The notes under the pieces were generated by a model that saw only the letters and a program-made list of their open reading frames with translations, made no database searches and had not been told where the DNA came from. This document shows positions 54,694 through 63,142 of a stretch of 64,000 nt of DNA, in pieces. Positions within the stretch are counted from its first letter, which is position 1; each line of letters begins with the position of its first letter. Origin of the DNA: an uncultured Lachnospiraceae bacterium (lineage in GTDB: Bacteria; Bacillota; Clostridia; Lachnospirales; Lachnospiraceae). The stretch covers positions 28,664 through 92,663 of the forward strand of contig CANQDT010000005.1 in NCBI GenBank assembly GCA_947593735.1, written 5' to 3'. A program made the translations under genes and the position numbers.

Positions 54694-56319
54694 TTAATAT
54701 TCATACAATACCGCCTCATACGGCCGGAGCGTCATATGCGCCGTGTCCGCAGGCGACTGTTCATAATTGCTGAGCAAAATACGCAGCGTTTCCCCTTCCA
54801 GACCTTTCACCGCCGCGTCCACGGTCCTGCCATAAAAATTGCAGATGACCGCCAGATGGCTGTCCCCATATGTCCGGGTATACGCGTAAACGTCCGGGTC
54901 ACTTTCCAGAAGCCGGTACGACCCGTATACCATGCAGTCATTTTCTTTCCGCAGCCGGATCAGCTTCTGATAATGGAAAAAGATCGAATCGGGATCTTCC
55001 AGCGCGCGGGCGGCATTGATCGTTTGATAATTCGGATTGACCGCGATCCAGGGCGTTCCCGTCGTGAACCCGGCATATTCCGTGTCGTCCCACTGCATCG
55101 GCGTCCTCGCGTTATCCCTTCCCTTGGCATAGATCGAGCGCATGATCTCTTTCGGGTCATAGCCCTGCCCCAGCCGCTCCCGGTACATATTGAGTGTCTC
55201 AATATCGCGGTAATCTTTGATGGAGCCCATCCGGATATTCGTCATCCCGATTTCTTCTCCCTGGTAAATATAGGGCGTCCCCTTCATGCCGTGCAGCAAT
55301 GTCGCGAGCATTTTCGCGCTCTCCGTCCGGTACCTGCCGTCGTCGCCGAAGCGGCTGACGATTCTCGGAAGGTCGTGATTGTTCCAGAATAAACTGTTCC
55401 AGCCTTTCCCCTCCAGCTCCGTCTGCCATTTCGTCATCACGCGTTTCAGGTCGTCCAGCTCCAGCGGTTTTAAATCCCATTTCTCTTTTCCCGGCTGCTG
55501 ATCCAGCCCGATATGCTCAAACTGAAAGATCATGCTGAGCTCGCTCCCGTCCGGATTGGAATACTCCGCCGCCTCCGGGATCCCGGCGCACCAACATTCC
55601 CCTACGGTCAGCAGGTCTTTTCCTCCAAATGTCCGCCGGTTCATTTCTTTCAAATATTCATGCAGCTTCGGTCCGTTCTCCTTGATCTTTTTATCCGGAT
55701 CTTTGCCGAGCAGTTCGACCACATCCATGCGGAATCCGCCGATCCCCTTATCGATCCAGAAATTCATCATCTCCCAGATCTCCCTGCGGACGTTCGGGTT
55801 CTCCCAGTTCAAATCCGGCTGTTTCCTGCTGAACAGGTGCAGATAATATTGTCCGGTCTGCGGATCGAACTGCCACGCGCTTCCGGAAAATGTCGAGCGG
55901 AGGTCGTTCGGCTCCCCGCCGTCAACCGGATCGCGCCATATGTAATAATCCCGGTACCGGCTGTTTTTTGACTGCCTCGCCTCCACGAACCACGCGTGTT
56001 CGTCCGACGTATGATTGACCACCAGATCCATCAGGATCCGGATCCCTTTCCGCCCGGCTTCGGCAAGAAGCTCGTCCATATCCTGCATTGTGCCAAATTC
56101 ATCCATGATGTCCCGGTAATCGCTGATGTCGTATCCGTTATCGTCATTCGGCGACTTGTATACCGGGCTGAGCCAGATCACATCGATCCCGAGCAGGCTC
56201 AGATAATCCAGTTTTTTTATGATCCCCCTCAGGTCGCCGATCCCGTCCCCGTTGGTATCATAAAAGCTCCTCGGATAAATCTGATAGACGACGGAGCGGT
56301 GCCACCAATTCTGTTTCAT
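54694..56319 (-). CDS. GH13_31 oligo-1,6-glucosidase / dextran glucosidase-like
   Basis: A 541-aa cytoplasmic enzyme. The conserved regions DLVVNHTS (98-105), QPDLNWE (167-173, hallmark of GH13_31), GGFRMDVV with nucleophile Asp199, VGECW with acid/base Glu241, and NNHDLPR are present. The residue after the nucleophile is Val200; in this subfamily Val marks alpha-1,6-specific enzymes (oligo-1,6-glucosidase, dextran glucosidase) and Ala marks alpha-1,4 enzymes. This fits intracellular hydrolysis of isomaltooligosaccharides taken up by the adjacent ABC transporter. No signal peptide. 17 bp after the second permease gene. Confidence 0.92.
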   Translation of the reverse strand: MKQNWWHRSVVYQIYPRSFYDTNGDGIGDLRGIIKKLDYLSLLGIDVIWLSPVYKSPNDDNGYDISDYRDIMDEFGTMQDMDELLAEAGRKGIRILMDLVVNHTSDEHAWFVEARQSKNSRYRDYYIWRDPVDGGEPNDLRSTFSGSAWQFDPQTGQYYLHLFSRKQPDLNWENPNVRREIWEMMNFWIDKGIGGFRMDVVELLGKDPDKKIKENGPKLHEYLKEMNRRTFGGKDLLTVGECWCAGIPEAAEYSNPDGSELSMIFQFEHIGLDQQPGKEKWDLKPLELDDLKRVMTKWQTELEGKGWNSLFWNNHDLPRIVSRFGDDGRYRTESAKMLATLLHGMKGTPYIYQGEEIGMTNIRMGSIKDYRDIETLNMYRERLGQGYDPKEIMRSIYAKGRDNARTPMQWDDTEYAGFTTGTPWIAVNPNYQTINAARALEDPDSIFFHYQKLIRLRKENDCMVYGSYRLLESDPDVYAYTRTYGDSHLAVICNFYGRTVDAAVKGLEGETLRILLSNYEQSPADTAHMTLRPYEAVLYEY

Positions 56320-56336
56320 CTTTTCTTTCCTTTCCG

Positions 56337-57218
56337 TTATTCTTTTACTGATCCGATCACCATGCCTGTCACAAAATATTTCTGCAGGAACGGATAGATC
56401 ACGAGCAGCGGGATCGTTGAGACGACGATCTTTGCCGCGTTCAGCGTCTTATTGGAAACCGCCGCCAGATTTTGCAGCTGCGACGCGTCCGTGACCTTCG
56501 TAATATCCACATTTAATTGCTGGATATAGGTCTGGAGCGGATAATTCGCCGCTTTGTTCATATAGATCAGCCCGCTGAAATAATCATTCCAGTGCCCGAC
56601 GATCGAAAACAGCGCGATCGTCGCGAGCGACGGCAGCGAGATCGGCAGGAAAATCCGGAACAGGATGCCCAGCTTGCTGCAGCCGTCGATCCGCGCGGCT
56701 TCCTCTAGGGACGCCGGCACGCTTTTAAAAAAGTTCATCAGGAGGATCACATTGAAAACCGGAACGGCGCCCGGCAACACAAGGGACCAGATCGTATCGA
56801 TCAGATGGAGCTTGTTCACGACCATAAACAGAGGCACCATCCCTCCGGAAAACAGCATCATAAAAATCAGAAAATTCATATAAAAATTTCTGCCCCGAAA
56901 TTCCCGGCTGCTCTTGGACAGCGGGTACGCCATCAGCACGACAAGGATCAGGTTCAGCGCTGTCCCGAGCACGACCCGGAGCACGGAAATCAGAAACGAC
57001 CTCCAGAACTGGTGATCCTCGATCAGCATCCGATAGGAATCCAGATTAAACTGTACCGGGATCAACCCTACCATGTTCCCTGCCGCCGCAGATTTATCGC
57101 TGAAAGAAATCGCGATCATATTCAGCATCGGGAACAGGCACGCCGCCGTCATGAGAAGCACGACTGCCCAGATGATCCCGTCGGCAAGACGGCTCTGAAA
57201 ACTTTTTGACCGTATCAT
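56337..57218 (-). CDS. carbohydrate ABC transporter permease (YtcP/CUT1 type)
   Basis: A 293-aa inner-membrane permease with six hydrophobic segments and the EAA loop EEAARIDGCSKLGILFRIFL that docks on the ATPase. It belongs to the YtcP/AraQ-like group paired with LplB. The start at 57218 has AAAGGAGGAAAG upstream; an in-frame ATG further upstream overlaps the previous gene. No ATPase gene is present in the operon; a shared MsmX-type ATPase encoded elsewhere is likely, as for many CUT1 systems in Firmicutes. Confidence 0.92.
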   Translation of the reverse strand: MIRSKSFQSRLADGIIWAVVLLMTAACLFPMLNMIAISFSDKSAAAGNMVGLIPVQFNLDSYRMLIEDHQFWRSFLISVLRVVLGTALNLILVVLMAYPLSKSSREFRGRNFYMNFLIFMMLFSGGMVPLFMVVNKLHLIDTIWSLVLPGAVPVFNVILLMNFFKSVPASLEEAARIDGCSKLGILFRIFLPISLPSLATIALFSIVGHWNDYFSGLIYMNKAANYPLQTYIQQLNVDITKVTDASQLQNLAAVSNKTLNAAKIVVSTIPLLVIYPFLQKYFVTGMVIGSVKE

Positions 57219-57234
57219 CGCTTTCTTTCCTCCT

Positions 57235-58131
57235 TTAGAATATCTGCATATTGGCAAATTTTTTGGCAAATCCGTTCGCGCTGAGCAGAAGCGTACATCC
57301 CACGATCGACTTCAGAAGCCCGATGGCGGTCGCGAAACTGTATTGCTGCCCGAGCAAGCCGACCCGGTATACATAGGTATCAATGATATCTCCGGTTTCA
57401 TAGACGATCGGATTGTACAGATTAAATACCTGGTCGAATCCCGCGTTCAGGATATTGCCGAGGTTCATCGCCACCATCAGCATGATGATCGGCATAATGC
57501 CTGGCAGCGTGATATGCCGCAGCCGCTGGAACCGGTTCGCGCCGTCGATCGCCGCCGCCTCATGGAGCCCCGGGTCGATCCCGGTCAGCGCCGCGAGATA
57601 AACGATCGAGCCGTATCCAAATTCTTTCCACACATCCGTCCCGATCAATATTTTCCGGAACCACGTATTGCTCCCGAGAAACAGGATCGGGTCGTGTCCC
57701 ATCGACTGGATCAGGCTGTTGATCGGACCGTTATAATCGAAAATATTGACTACGATCGCCGCCAGGACCGCCCAGGAAAGGAAGTGCGGCAGATAAACGA
57801 CCGTCTGTATCCCTTTCTTCATCAGCTTGTTCCGGATCTCGTTGAGCAGCAGGGCAAAACAGATCGGAACAATGGTTCCCAGGACGATCTTTCCGATCGC
57901 AATGATCAGCGTATTCCGCAGAATGATCATACTGTCGGGAATCTCAAGCATATATTTGAAATTTTCCAGCCCGACCCATGCCGAGTGAAAAATCCCTTTT
58001 GCCGGAAGATAATCCTCAAACGCCATCAAAATACCGAACATGGGAACAACGTTGAAGATGATCAGGAAGATCATTCCCGGCATCAGCATGGCATGGTACC
58101 CCGCCTGGCCTGCCATTCTCTTTTTTTTCAT
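57235..58131 (-). CDS. carbohydrate ABC transporter permease (LplB type)
   Basis: A 298-aa permease with about six membrane segments and the EAA loop HEAAAIDGANRFQRLRHITL near 192-211. LplB-like permeases work with a YtcP-type partner and an LplA-type binding lipoprotein, in oligosaccharide uptake. 21 bp after the lipoprotein gene and 16 bp before the partner permease, so clearly cotranscribed. Confidence 0.92.
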   Translation of the reverse strand: MKKKRMAGQAGYHAMLMPGMIFLIIFNVVPMFGILMAFEDYLPAKGIFHSAWVGLENFKYMLEIPDSMIILRNTLIIAIGKIVLGTIVPICFALLLNEIRNKLMKKGIQTVVYLPHFLSWAVLAAIVVNIFDYNGPINSLIQSMGHDPILFLGSNTWFRKILIGTDVWKEFGYGSIVYLAALTGIDPGLHEAAAIDGANRFQRLRHITLPGIMPIIMLMVAMNLGNILNAGFDQVFNLYNPIVYETGDIIDTYVYRVGLLGQQYSFATAIGLLKSIVGCTLLLSANGFAKKFANMQIF

Positions 58132-58152
58132 CGCTTTATCCCCCGTTTCTCA

Positions 58153-59808
58153 TTACTGCTGCGCGATCTCTTCTTCCACTTCCGCAACGATCGAATCGCC
58201 TCCCGTGGATTTCCATGTCGATACAAACGTATCAAAATAATCAACCGGTTCTTCTCCCGTGACGATCTTGATAAACGCCTCATCCTCCAGCTTGTTGAGG
58301 TTCGCCCATTTCAGCTTCATGCTCCGGGTCTGTCCGAAATAGACCGGATCCACGCCTGTCACTTCCGTTTCATACATCAGCTTCGCCCCAACCATCCGGG
58401 ACATATAGCCACTCCACTCGTCCGGGCTCGGCTCATCCGGGTGTTTCAGATAATCGCTGCATTTTAGATACTGGGAATAATCATCAATATTCAGTTCTTC
58501 CGGATCCAGCTTCCCGTCGATCGCTTTCTGGATCCTCTCGTACATATCCGACGTCGCTGTGCTGTAATTCACAAGGATCCCGACCGGTTTCACGCCGGAA
58601 TCCACATTTGCCTTATTATAAGCGACGATCGGCTCATAATTGTAATCTTCATAAACGAGCTTATCGCACAGAAGGCTCGCGATCTTCGGCAGGATCTCCG
58701 GATGCTCAAACTCTTTCCTCACGACATAATACTCGCTTGCCGGGTTCTGCGTATACGCGGTAATCGCGCCGTCGCCTTTCCCGGAAATGATGTACGGTCT
58801 CCAATCCGCCTTCTCATCTACCTTTCTGGCGTCATTCAGCGGATAATCCGGCGCCCACCACGGTCCGAAAAACGCGCCGCACTGCCCGTTGACGATCGTC
58901 GATTCGATATCGTCCCGGACCGCGATCTGCGGGTCGATCAGCTTCTTTTTGTACCAGTCCGCTAAAAATCCGAGCGCTTCCTTCGTCTCGTCCGACGTGG
59001 AGCCGTAAAAGACGTTCCCGCTCTCATCTTTCAGCCACTGGCGCGGATAGGAGCCAAAGATCGCCATGATATTATCCGCCTGGAACAACGCCCCGTAGGA
59101 ACCTCCGATGCTCCGGCTGATCGCGAGCGGGATCGTCTTTCCCGCGCCGTTGTTGCCCGGATCTTTGTCCCGGAACGCCGTGAGGATCTTTTCCAGGTCG
59201 TCCAGCGTCGCCGGCGCGTCCATCCCTACTTCGTCGATCCAGTCCTGGCGGATCCAGAGGAAGGTCGGCACATTGTCGCACGCGGTGCTCGGCAGCGCCA
59301 TCAGCTTTCCGTCGAACGTCGCCATATCAAGCGCCCTTCCGCCATAAGAATCATACATTTCCTTGATCCGGTCCGACGCGCATTGCTCGTAGCTTTCCGT
59401 CAGATCCGCGATCATATCGTTGTCGACCAGCTGTTTTAACGTCGTCCGGTCCACCATCATCACATCCGGGATCTTGCCGGTCGCGATCGCCATGGATACT
59501 TTCTGATTGTACGCGTCCCCGGTCGCCGCCTCAAATTCATTTTTGTTCTGGATATTTAATTCCTCCAGCATATAGCGCGTATACGCGTTGTTCTCATAAT
59601 CGTCCCCCTCCGGAAACCGCGGGCTGCCGGGCGTGTTCTTGCCGACCGTATAAACGACCGTCTCCTCATATTTTCCATACGGCGTCGTTTCCGCCTCCGT
59701 TTTTTCATGTTCCACGCTCTTTTCCGCTTCTTTCTGCCCGGAACATCCGGTCAGCAGCATGGACATGCCCATTATCCCGACCAGGACATACGCAACTGAT
59801 TTTCTCAT
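58153..59808 (-). CDS. extracellular solute-binding lipoprotein of the oligosaccharide ABC transporter
   Basis: A 551-aa lipoprotein with signal peptide and lipobox LLTGC (Cys near 22), followed by a linker and a large LplA-type two-lobed sugar-binding domain. First gene of the operon, next to LplB- and YtcP-type permeases. Given the GH66 and GH13_31 enzymes, the ligand is probably isomaltooligosaccharide or panose-like; sequence alone cannot confirm it. The ATG at 59808 has GGGAGG upstream. Upstream there is no GH-like or regulator gene in the same orientation except across a terminator. Confidence 0.92.
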   Translation of the reverse strand: MRKSVAYVLVGIMGMSMLLTGCSGQKEAEKSVEHEKTEAETTPYGKYEETVVYTVGKNTPGSPRFPEGDDYENNAYTRYMLEELNIQNKNEFEAATGDAYNQKVSMAIATGKIPDVMMVDRTTLKQLVDNDMIADLTESYEQCASDRIKEMYDSYGGRALDMATFDGKLMALPSTACDNVPTFLWIRQDWIDEVGMDAPATLDDLEKILTAFRDKDPGNNGAGKTIPLAISRSIGGSYGALFQADNIMAIFGSYPRQWLKDESGNVFYGSTSDETKEALGFLADWYKKKLIDPQIAVRDDIESTIVNGQCGAFFGPWWAPDYPLNDARKVDEKADWRPYIISGKGDGAITAYTQNPASEYYVVRKEFEHPEILPKIASLLCDKLVYEDYNYEPIVAYNKANVDSGVKPVGILVNYSTATSDMYERIQKAIDGKLDPEELNIDDYSQYLKCSDYLKHPDEPSPDEWSGYMSRMVGAKLMYETEVTGVDPVYFGQTRSMKLKWANLNKLEDEAFIKIVTGEEPVDYFDTFVSTWKSTGGDSIVAEVEEEIAQQ

Positions 59809-60066
59809 AACATCCTCCCATTCTATTTTTGCTTTTTTTCGCGGGAACGCCCTCAAAACCCGGCGTTCTCCCCATGTTCCCTTATGGTTCTATTATAAAA
59901 AAAAGAACGAAACCCGTATATAATAAAAATATTTGATTCATGCCAATCCGTTTGTGTTTTCTTCCCGCTGCCGGACGGATCCGGACGCAAAGAATCGCCG
60001 CGCTCCCGCAAAGGAACGAGAAAATATGACAAGAAAAATTGTCGGGCGACAGAAAAGTGGAGAAGC
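59809..60066. other. upstream region of the dextran operon, no gene
   Basis: 258 bp between the lipoprotein gene and the terminator of the small-peptide unit. It contains a minus-strand TATAAT after a long T-run (near 59890-59897) but no convincing -35 box at 17 bp, and no cre-type palindrome that I can recognise. A regulator-dependent (for example AraC-type) promoter would fit a weak -35. Confidence 0.4.
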
Positions 60067-60113
60067 CAAAAAACAGCGTCCAGGTTGTCCCACCTGAACG
60101 CTGTTTTTTGCCC
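60067..60113 (-). terminator. terminator after the 55-aa peptide gene
   Basis: Stem of about 16 bp with one mismatch and a 5-6-nt loop, flanked by A- and T-runs, 11 bp past the small gene's stop. It separates this unit from the dextran operon. Confidence 0.82.
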
Positions 60114-60123
60114 TTGTTTCCGA

Positions 60124-60291
60124 TCATTCATTGAAGAAGTTCTCGTCAAATACCGCGTCGCTCTCCCAGTGTGCGCCTGACAGATCGAGCGTAGCCGCGC
60201 TTGGTTCCGGCGGAACCGCGCCGCTCGCGGTTATGATATCCTCCAGGGCGTATTCTATCCTCTCCATTTCCGGACGAATATAAGTTCTCAT
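60124..60291 (-). CDS. small acidic 55-aa peptide
   Basis: A 55-codon open frame starting at the ATG 60289-60291 with AGAGGGATAAG 3 nt upstream and ending 11 bp before a strong terminator. The peptide begins MRTYIRPEMERIEYALEDII and is acidic, ending in NFFNE. The N-terminal pattern (charged start, PE, then EDIITASG) looks like a family of short hypothetical proteins I recall from Clostridia, whose function is not known to me. There is no Cys and no membrane segment. It is cotranscribed with the two-module secreted protein upstream. A secreted or precursor peptide is possible. Confidence 0.55.
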   Translation of the reverse strand: MRTYIRPEMERIEYALEDIITASGAVPPEPSAATLDLSGAHWESDAVFDENFFNE

Positions 60292-60294
60292 CTC

Positions 60295-60763
60295 TTATCC
60301 CTCTCTTTCCGCTTTCTTTCGCAGTGCCTTTCCCGGCTATCGTTTAATCCACATACACATACGCGATCGTCTTGTCCGTCCCAACGATCGTATACTCAAC
60401 TGATTTCCCTTTGTATTCTGTCACACTCTGTCCTTCCAGGGACGCTTTCTCGCCGTTATCCGTAACAAATGTGAAATTGACGGTGTCTTTCGCGCTGTCT
60501 CCGTATGTGACTACAACTTTTTGTCCCTCGTCTGACGTTACATCGCCCACCGCAATGCCGTTCGCCCGGTCGTCCGGCGTGGTCGCTCTCGCGATGATCG
60601 TCACATCCCCGTCGACCACGTAGCGGAATTTCTTTCCGATCGCGAGCACCTGACCGCCGATCGTCCAGGAAACGGATTCGTCGCTGGTCAGGACAAGGAT
60701 CTTGCCTTTCCCGACTTTTATGCTCCTGGAAGATCCATTCGTATCCTGAACCGTGACGGTTGC
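60295..60763 (-). repeat. 469-bp direct repeat, copy A
   Basis: Near-identical to 62083-62550, covering the 3' part of the secreted-protein gene, its stop codon and ~40 bp beyond. Differences are a handful of substitutions and one single-base indel. Confidence 0.9.
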
Positions 60764-61741
60764 GGCGACCGGTTCGAGCGTAACCGCGCTGAGCCAGATC
60801 CAGCTGTCAGACTTTTCATCTTTTTCTCCCCGGTAGATCCGGATCACATCGTTTCCGTCCAGCGTGAAAACCTTTGGCGCGTCGTTTTCCTGGAGCGCCG
60901 TATTTCCGAATACACCAAACTCCTCCCCGGACGTTCCCGGTATCATAAACCAGTGGTCGTCCTCGTCTTCCGCTTTCACATTGACAAAAGTCGCTTCCCC
61001 GTAATAGGAATATTCCAGTTCCATGGTGTATTGCCCTTCCGGAAGACCGGTAAGCGGGATCTCGACAAGCTGTCCCTGGGATTCCTCGGAGTGGACATAA
61101 TGCACGGGGTTGGATTCGGCTGTCTCCGCCGTTGAATAGCGGATCGCCTCATAGGTCGCGGTCGGCACAAGCTCCACCGAATGGATCCAGATCCATTCGC
61201 CGCCCCGGATAATTTCTATCGTATCCTGATCCGTCAGCGTATAGGTCTTCGCTTTGCCGATATATGTGAATCCTCCGCGGTCAAACGCGTAGTCCCGAAA
61301 TACGTCCCACTGTTCCTGATCCGTGCCCGGAATCGCGAACCAGTCGTCCGTCCCGGCGACTTTCATATTCGCGTATGTCGTTTCTCCCCTGTAGGAATAA
61401 TTGATCCGGATCTCGTATTGCCCCGCCTGGATCCCAGTCAGGGGAATGCTCAGGATCGTATCTTTTTCATTCTGCGCCTGCGCGTAATCCGTTCCATCCC
61501 CGGTTGTCCCGTATCTGGAATCGTCCCCCGTATCGACATAATCTCTTCCGAAGTACGTATATCCCGGACGCTGCTCCGTTCCGGCGGCTTTCGCAGAAGC
61601 CCCTCCTCCGATCGCGCCCGCTGCCGCCATGGACAGGACAATCGCCCAGGAAATCACATTCCTCCATTTATTCCGAAAACTCCCCTCTCTCTGCCTTTTC
61701 CCACTTTTCCACAAACTTTCGTTTGCCGTTCTGTTCATCAT
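60344..61741 (-). CDS. secreted protein with two GEWIWI-type modules and a conserved C-terminal domain
   Basis: A 465-aa exported protein: N-terminal extension and signal segment (~26-53), then module a (~55-194, ending GGEWIWIHSVEL), module b (~195-330, more divergent, ending SDSWIWLSAVTLEP) and a ~135-residue C-terminal domain shared almost exactly with the truncated gene at 62131. No catalytic motif. The modules match the N-terminal module of GH66 (43187) and the C-terminal one of the CBM protein (46402), so it is probably a glucan-binding protein. GAGGGGG precedes the ATG; 91-bp repeats lie directly upstream. Confidence 0.78.
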   Translation of the reverse strand: MMNRTANESLWKSGKRQREGSFRNKWRNVISWAIVLSMAAAGAIGGGASAKAAGTEQRPGYTYFGRDYVDTGDDSRYGTTGDGTDYAQAQNEKDTILSIPLTGIQAGQYEIRINYSYRGETTYANMKVAGTDDWFAIPGTDQEQWDVFRDYAFDRGGFTYIGKAKTYTLTDQDTIEIIRGGEWIWIHSVELVPTATYEAIRYSTAETAESNPVHYVHSEESQGQLVEIPLTGLPEGQYTMELEYSYYGEATFVNVKAEDEDDHWFMIPGTSGEEFGVFGNTALQENDAPKVFTLDGNDVIRIYRGEKDEKSDSWIWLSAVTLEPVAATVTVQDTNGSSRSIKVGKGKILVLTSDESVSWTIGGQVLAIGKKFRYVVDGDVTIIARATTPDDRANGIAVGDVTSDEGQKVVVTYGDSAKDTVNFTFVTDNGEKASLEGQSVTEYKGKSVEYTIVGTDKTIAYVYVD

Positions 61742-61770
61742 AACCCCCTCTTTCTTTCTCTACCGATTCG

Positions 61771-61953
61771 GTGCTTCGCTAGGCTCGAAACGACCTCGCT
61801 AAGCTGCCAGGCATATATTCTCACTAGGCTCGAAACTACCTCGCCAAGTGATCATATTATACCTTACCGCTAAGCTCGATAGGACCTCGCTAAGCTACCA
61901 GGCATATATTCTCACTAGGCTCGAAACTACCTCGCCAAGTGATCATATTATAT
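61771..61953 (-). repeat. 91-bp tandem repeat array, cluster 2
   Basis: Two 91-bp units (one starting near 61771, the other at 61862), highly similar to those at 16136-16363, same orientation, again ending ~30 bp before the start of a minus-strand gene for a secreted protein. Each unit has the two hairpin motifs with variable ~6-nt loops and a minus-strand TATAAT. Confidence 0.9.
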
Positions 61954-62082
61954 CATTGATAGAGGGTTCGTTATACAAAAATTATTTTTGAATCATGCAA
62001 CATTTTTATCATCTTTTCTGTCCCGGCTGCTGCTCCGCACGGACAGGAAGAACGGTAGAATGATCCGGATTTTCCACATCCG

Positions 62083-62550
62083 TTATCCCTCTCTTTCCGC
62101 TTTCTTTCGCAGTGCCTTTCCCGGCTATCTTTAATCCACATACACATACGCGATCGTCTTGTCCGTCCCAATGATCGTATACTCAACCGATTGTCCTTTG
62201 TAATCTGCCACACTCTGTCCTTCCAGAGTCGCTTTCTCGCCGTTATCCGTAACAAATGTGAAATTGACGGTGTCTTTCGCGCTGTCTCCGTATGTGACTA
62301 CAACTTTTTGTCCCTCGTCTGACGTTACATCGCCCACCGCAATGCCGTTCGCCCGGTCGTCCGGCGTGGTCGCTCTCGCGATGATCGTCACATCCCCGTC
62401 GACCACGTAGCGGAATTTCTTTCCGATCGCGAGCACCTGACCGCCGATCGTCCAGGAAACGGATTCGTCGCTGGTCAGGACAAGGATCTTGCCTTTCCCG
62501 ACTTTTATGCTCCTGGAAGATCCATCCGTATCCTGAACCGTGACGGTTGC
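62083..62550 (-). repeat. 468-bp direct repeat, copy B
   Basis: Copy of 60295-60763 at the end of the truncated secreted-protein gene. The two copies lie 1.3 kb apart in the same orientation. Confidence 0.9.
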
Positions 62551-63142
62551 CTTGTCCACATCGTTTTGTTCGATCGCTTCCGTCAGGTCTGCCGCCACCT
62601 GCGCGATCGTCTCCTGGCGGGCAAGAACCGCCGTATCGATATCGTCCGTCGTGCTGATCTTATATTGTTTGGCATCTGCCAGCGCCTGTTTCAGTTCCGC
62701 GCTCTTTTCTTCAACCTGCTCCGCGCTCTCGATCGCGGCATCCAGCGCTTTCTCCGCGTCTGACTTCTTATATTCAACCGTGACATCTTTAATATACAAA
62801 TCCGCATCCAGATTGTTGAGCCCTAAATAAAGCGAAATTGCCTCTTTGTTGTCAATATTCTCCATGCCCCTCGTTATAAGATCATATTCCCGCAGTCCCT
62901 CGACTTTCGCCGGAGTCTGGCTTAACCGCACACACGTCGCAGAGTTCTTATCTTCGGTCTTAGAATTCGCTATGGTCTGTGAATCTGAATTATACGCGAT
63001 CACTCCATAATGGCTCCCACCAGGATTACCGCCAGTAACCGTAAATTCTGCATTCATTTTGATCGACAGTACATTTTTTGCGTTATCCTCCGTCAGAAGG
63101 ATGCGCGTCATCCCAAGAAAATCTGCATAGTCAGCGCCAAGA
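62131..63142 (-). pseudogene. 5'-truncated secreted binding-protein gene
   Basis: The open frame continues upstream to 63291 only because it is joined to part of an AraC-type gene. Downstream of the junction (~63143) the product has a CBM4/9-like stretch (EAISLYLGLNNLDADLYIKD), a ~75-residue coiled coil (SAEQVEEKSAELKQALADAK) and the 135-residue C-terminal domain shared with the gene at 60344. The signal peptide and any first module are missing, so export is unlikely. An internal ATG at MTRILLTEDNAK could start a cytoplasmic remnant. Confidence 0.7.

Noticed and set aside
59853..60149. A 98-codon minus-strand open frame upstream of the lipoprotein gene
   Set aside because: It runs through a terminator hairpin and overlaps the start of the small-peptide gene; no ribosome site or recognisable sequence.
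61971..62130. Short open frame after the truncated gene, with the same ribosome-like site as the 55-aa gene
   Set aside because: The site is part of the duplicated flank; the 28-codon frame that follows has no similarity to the 55-aa peptide and no terminator.
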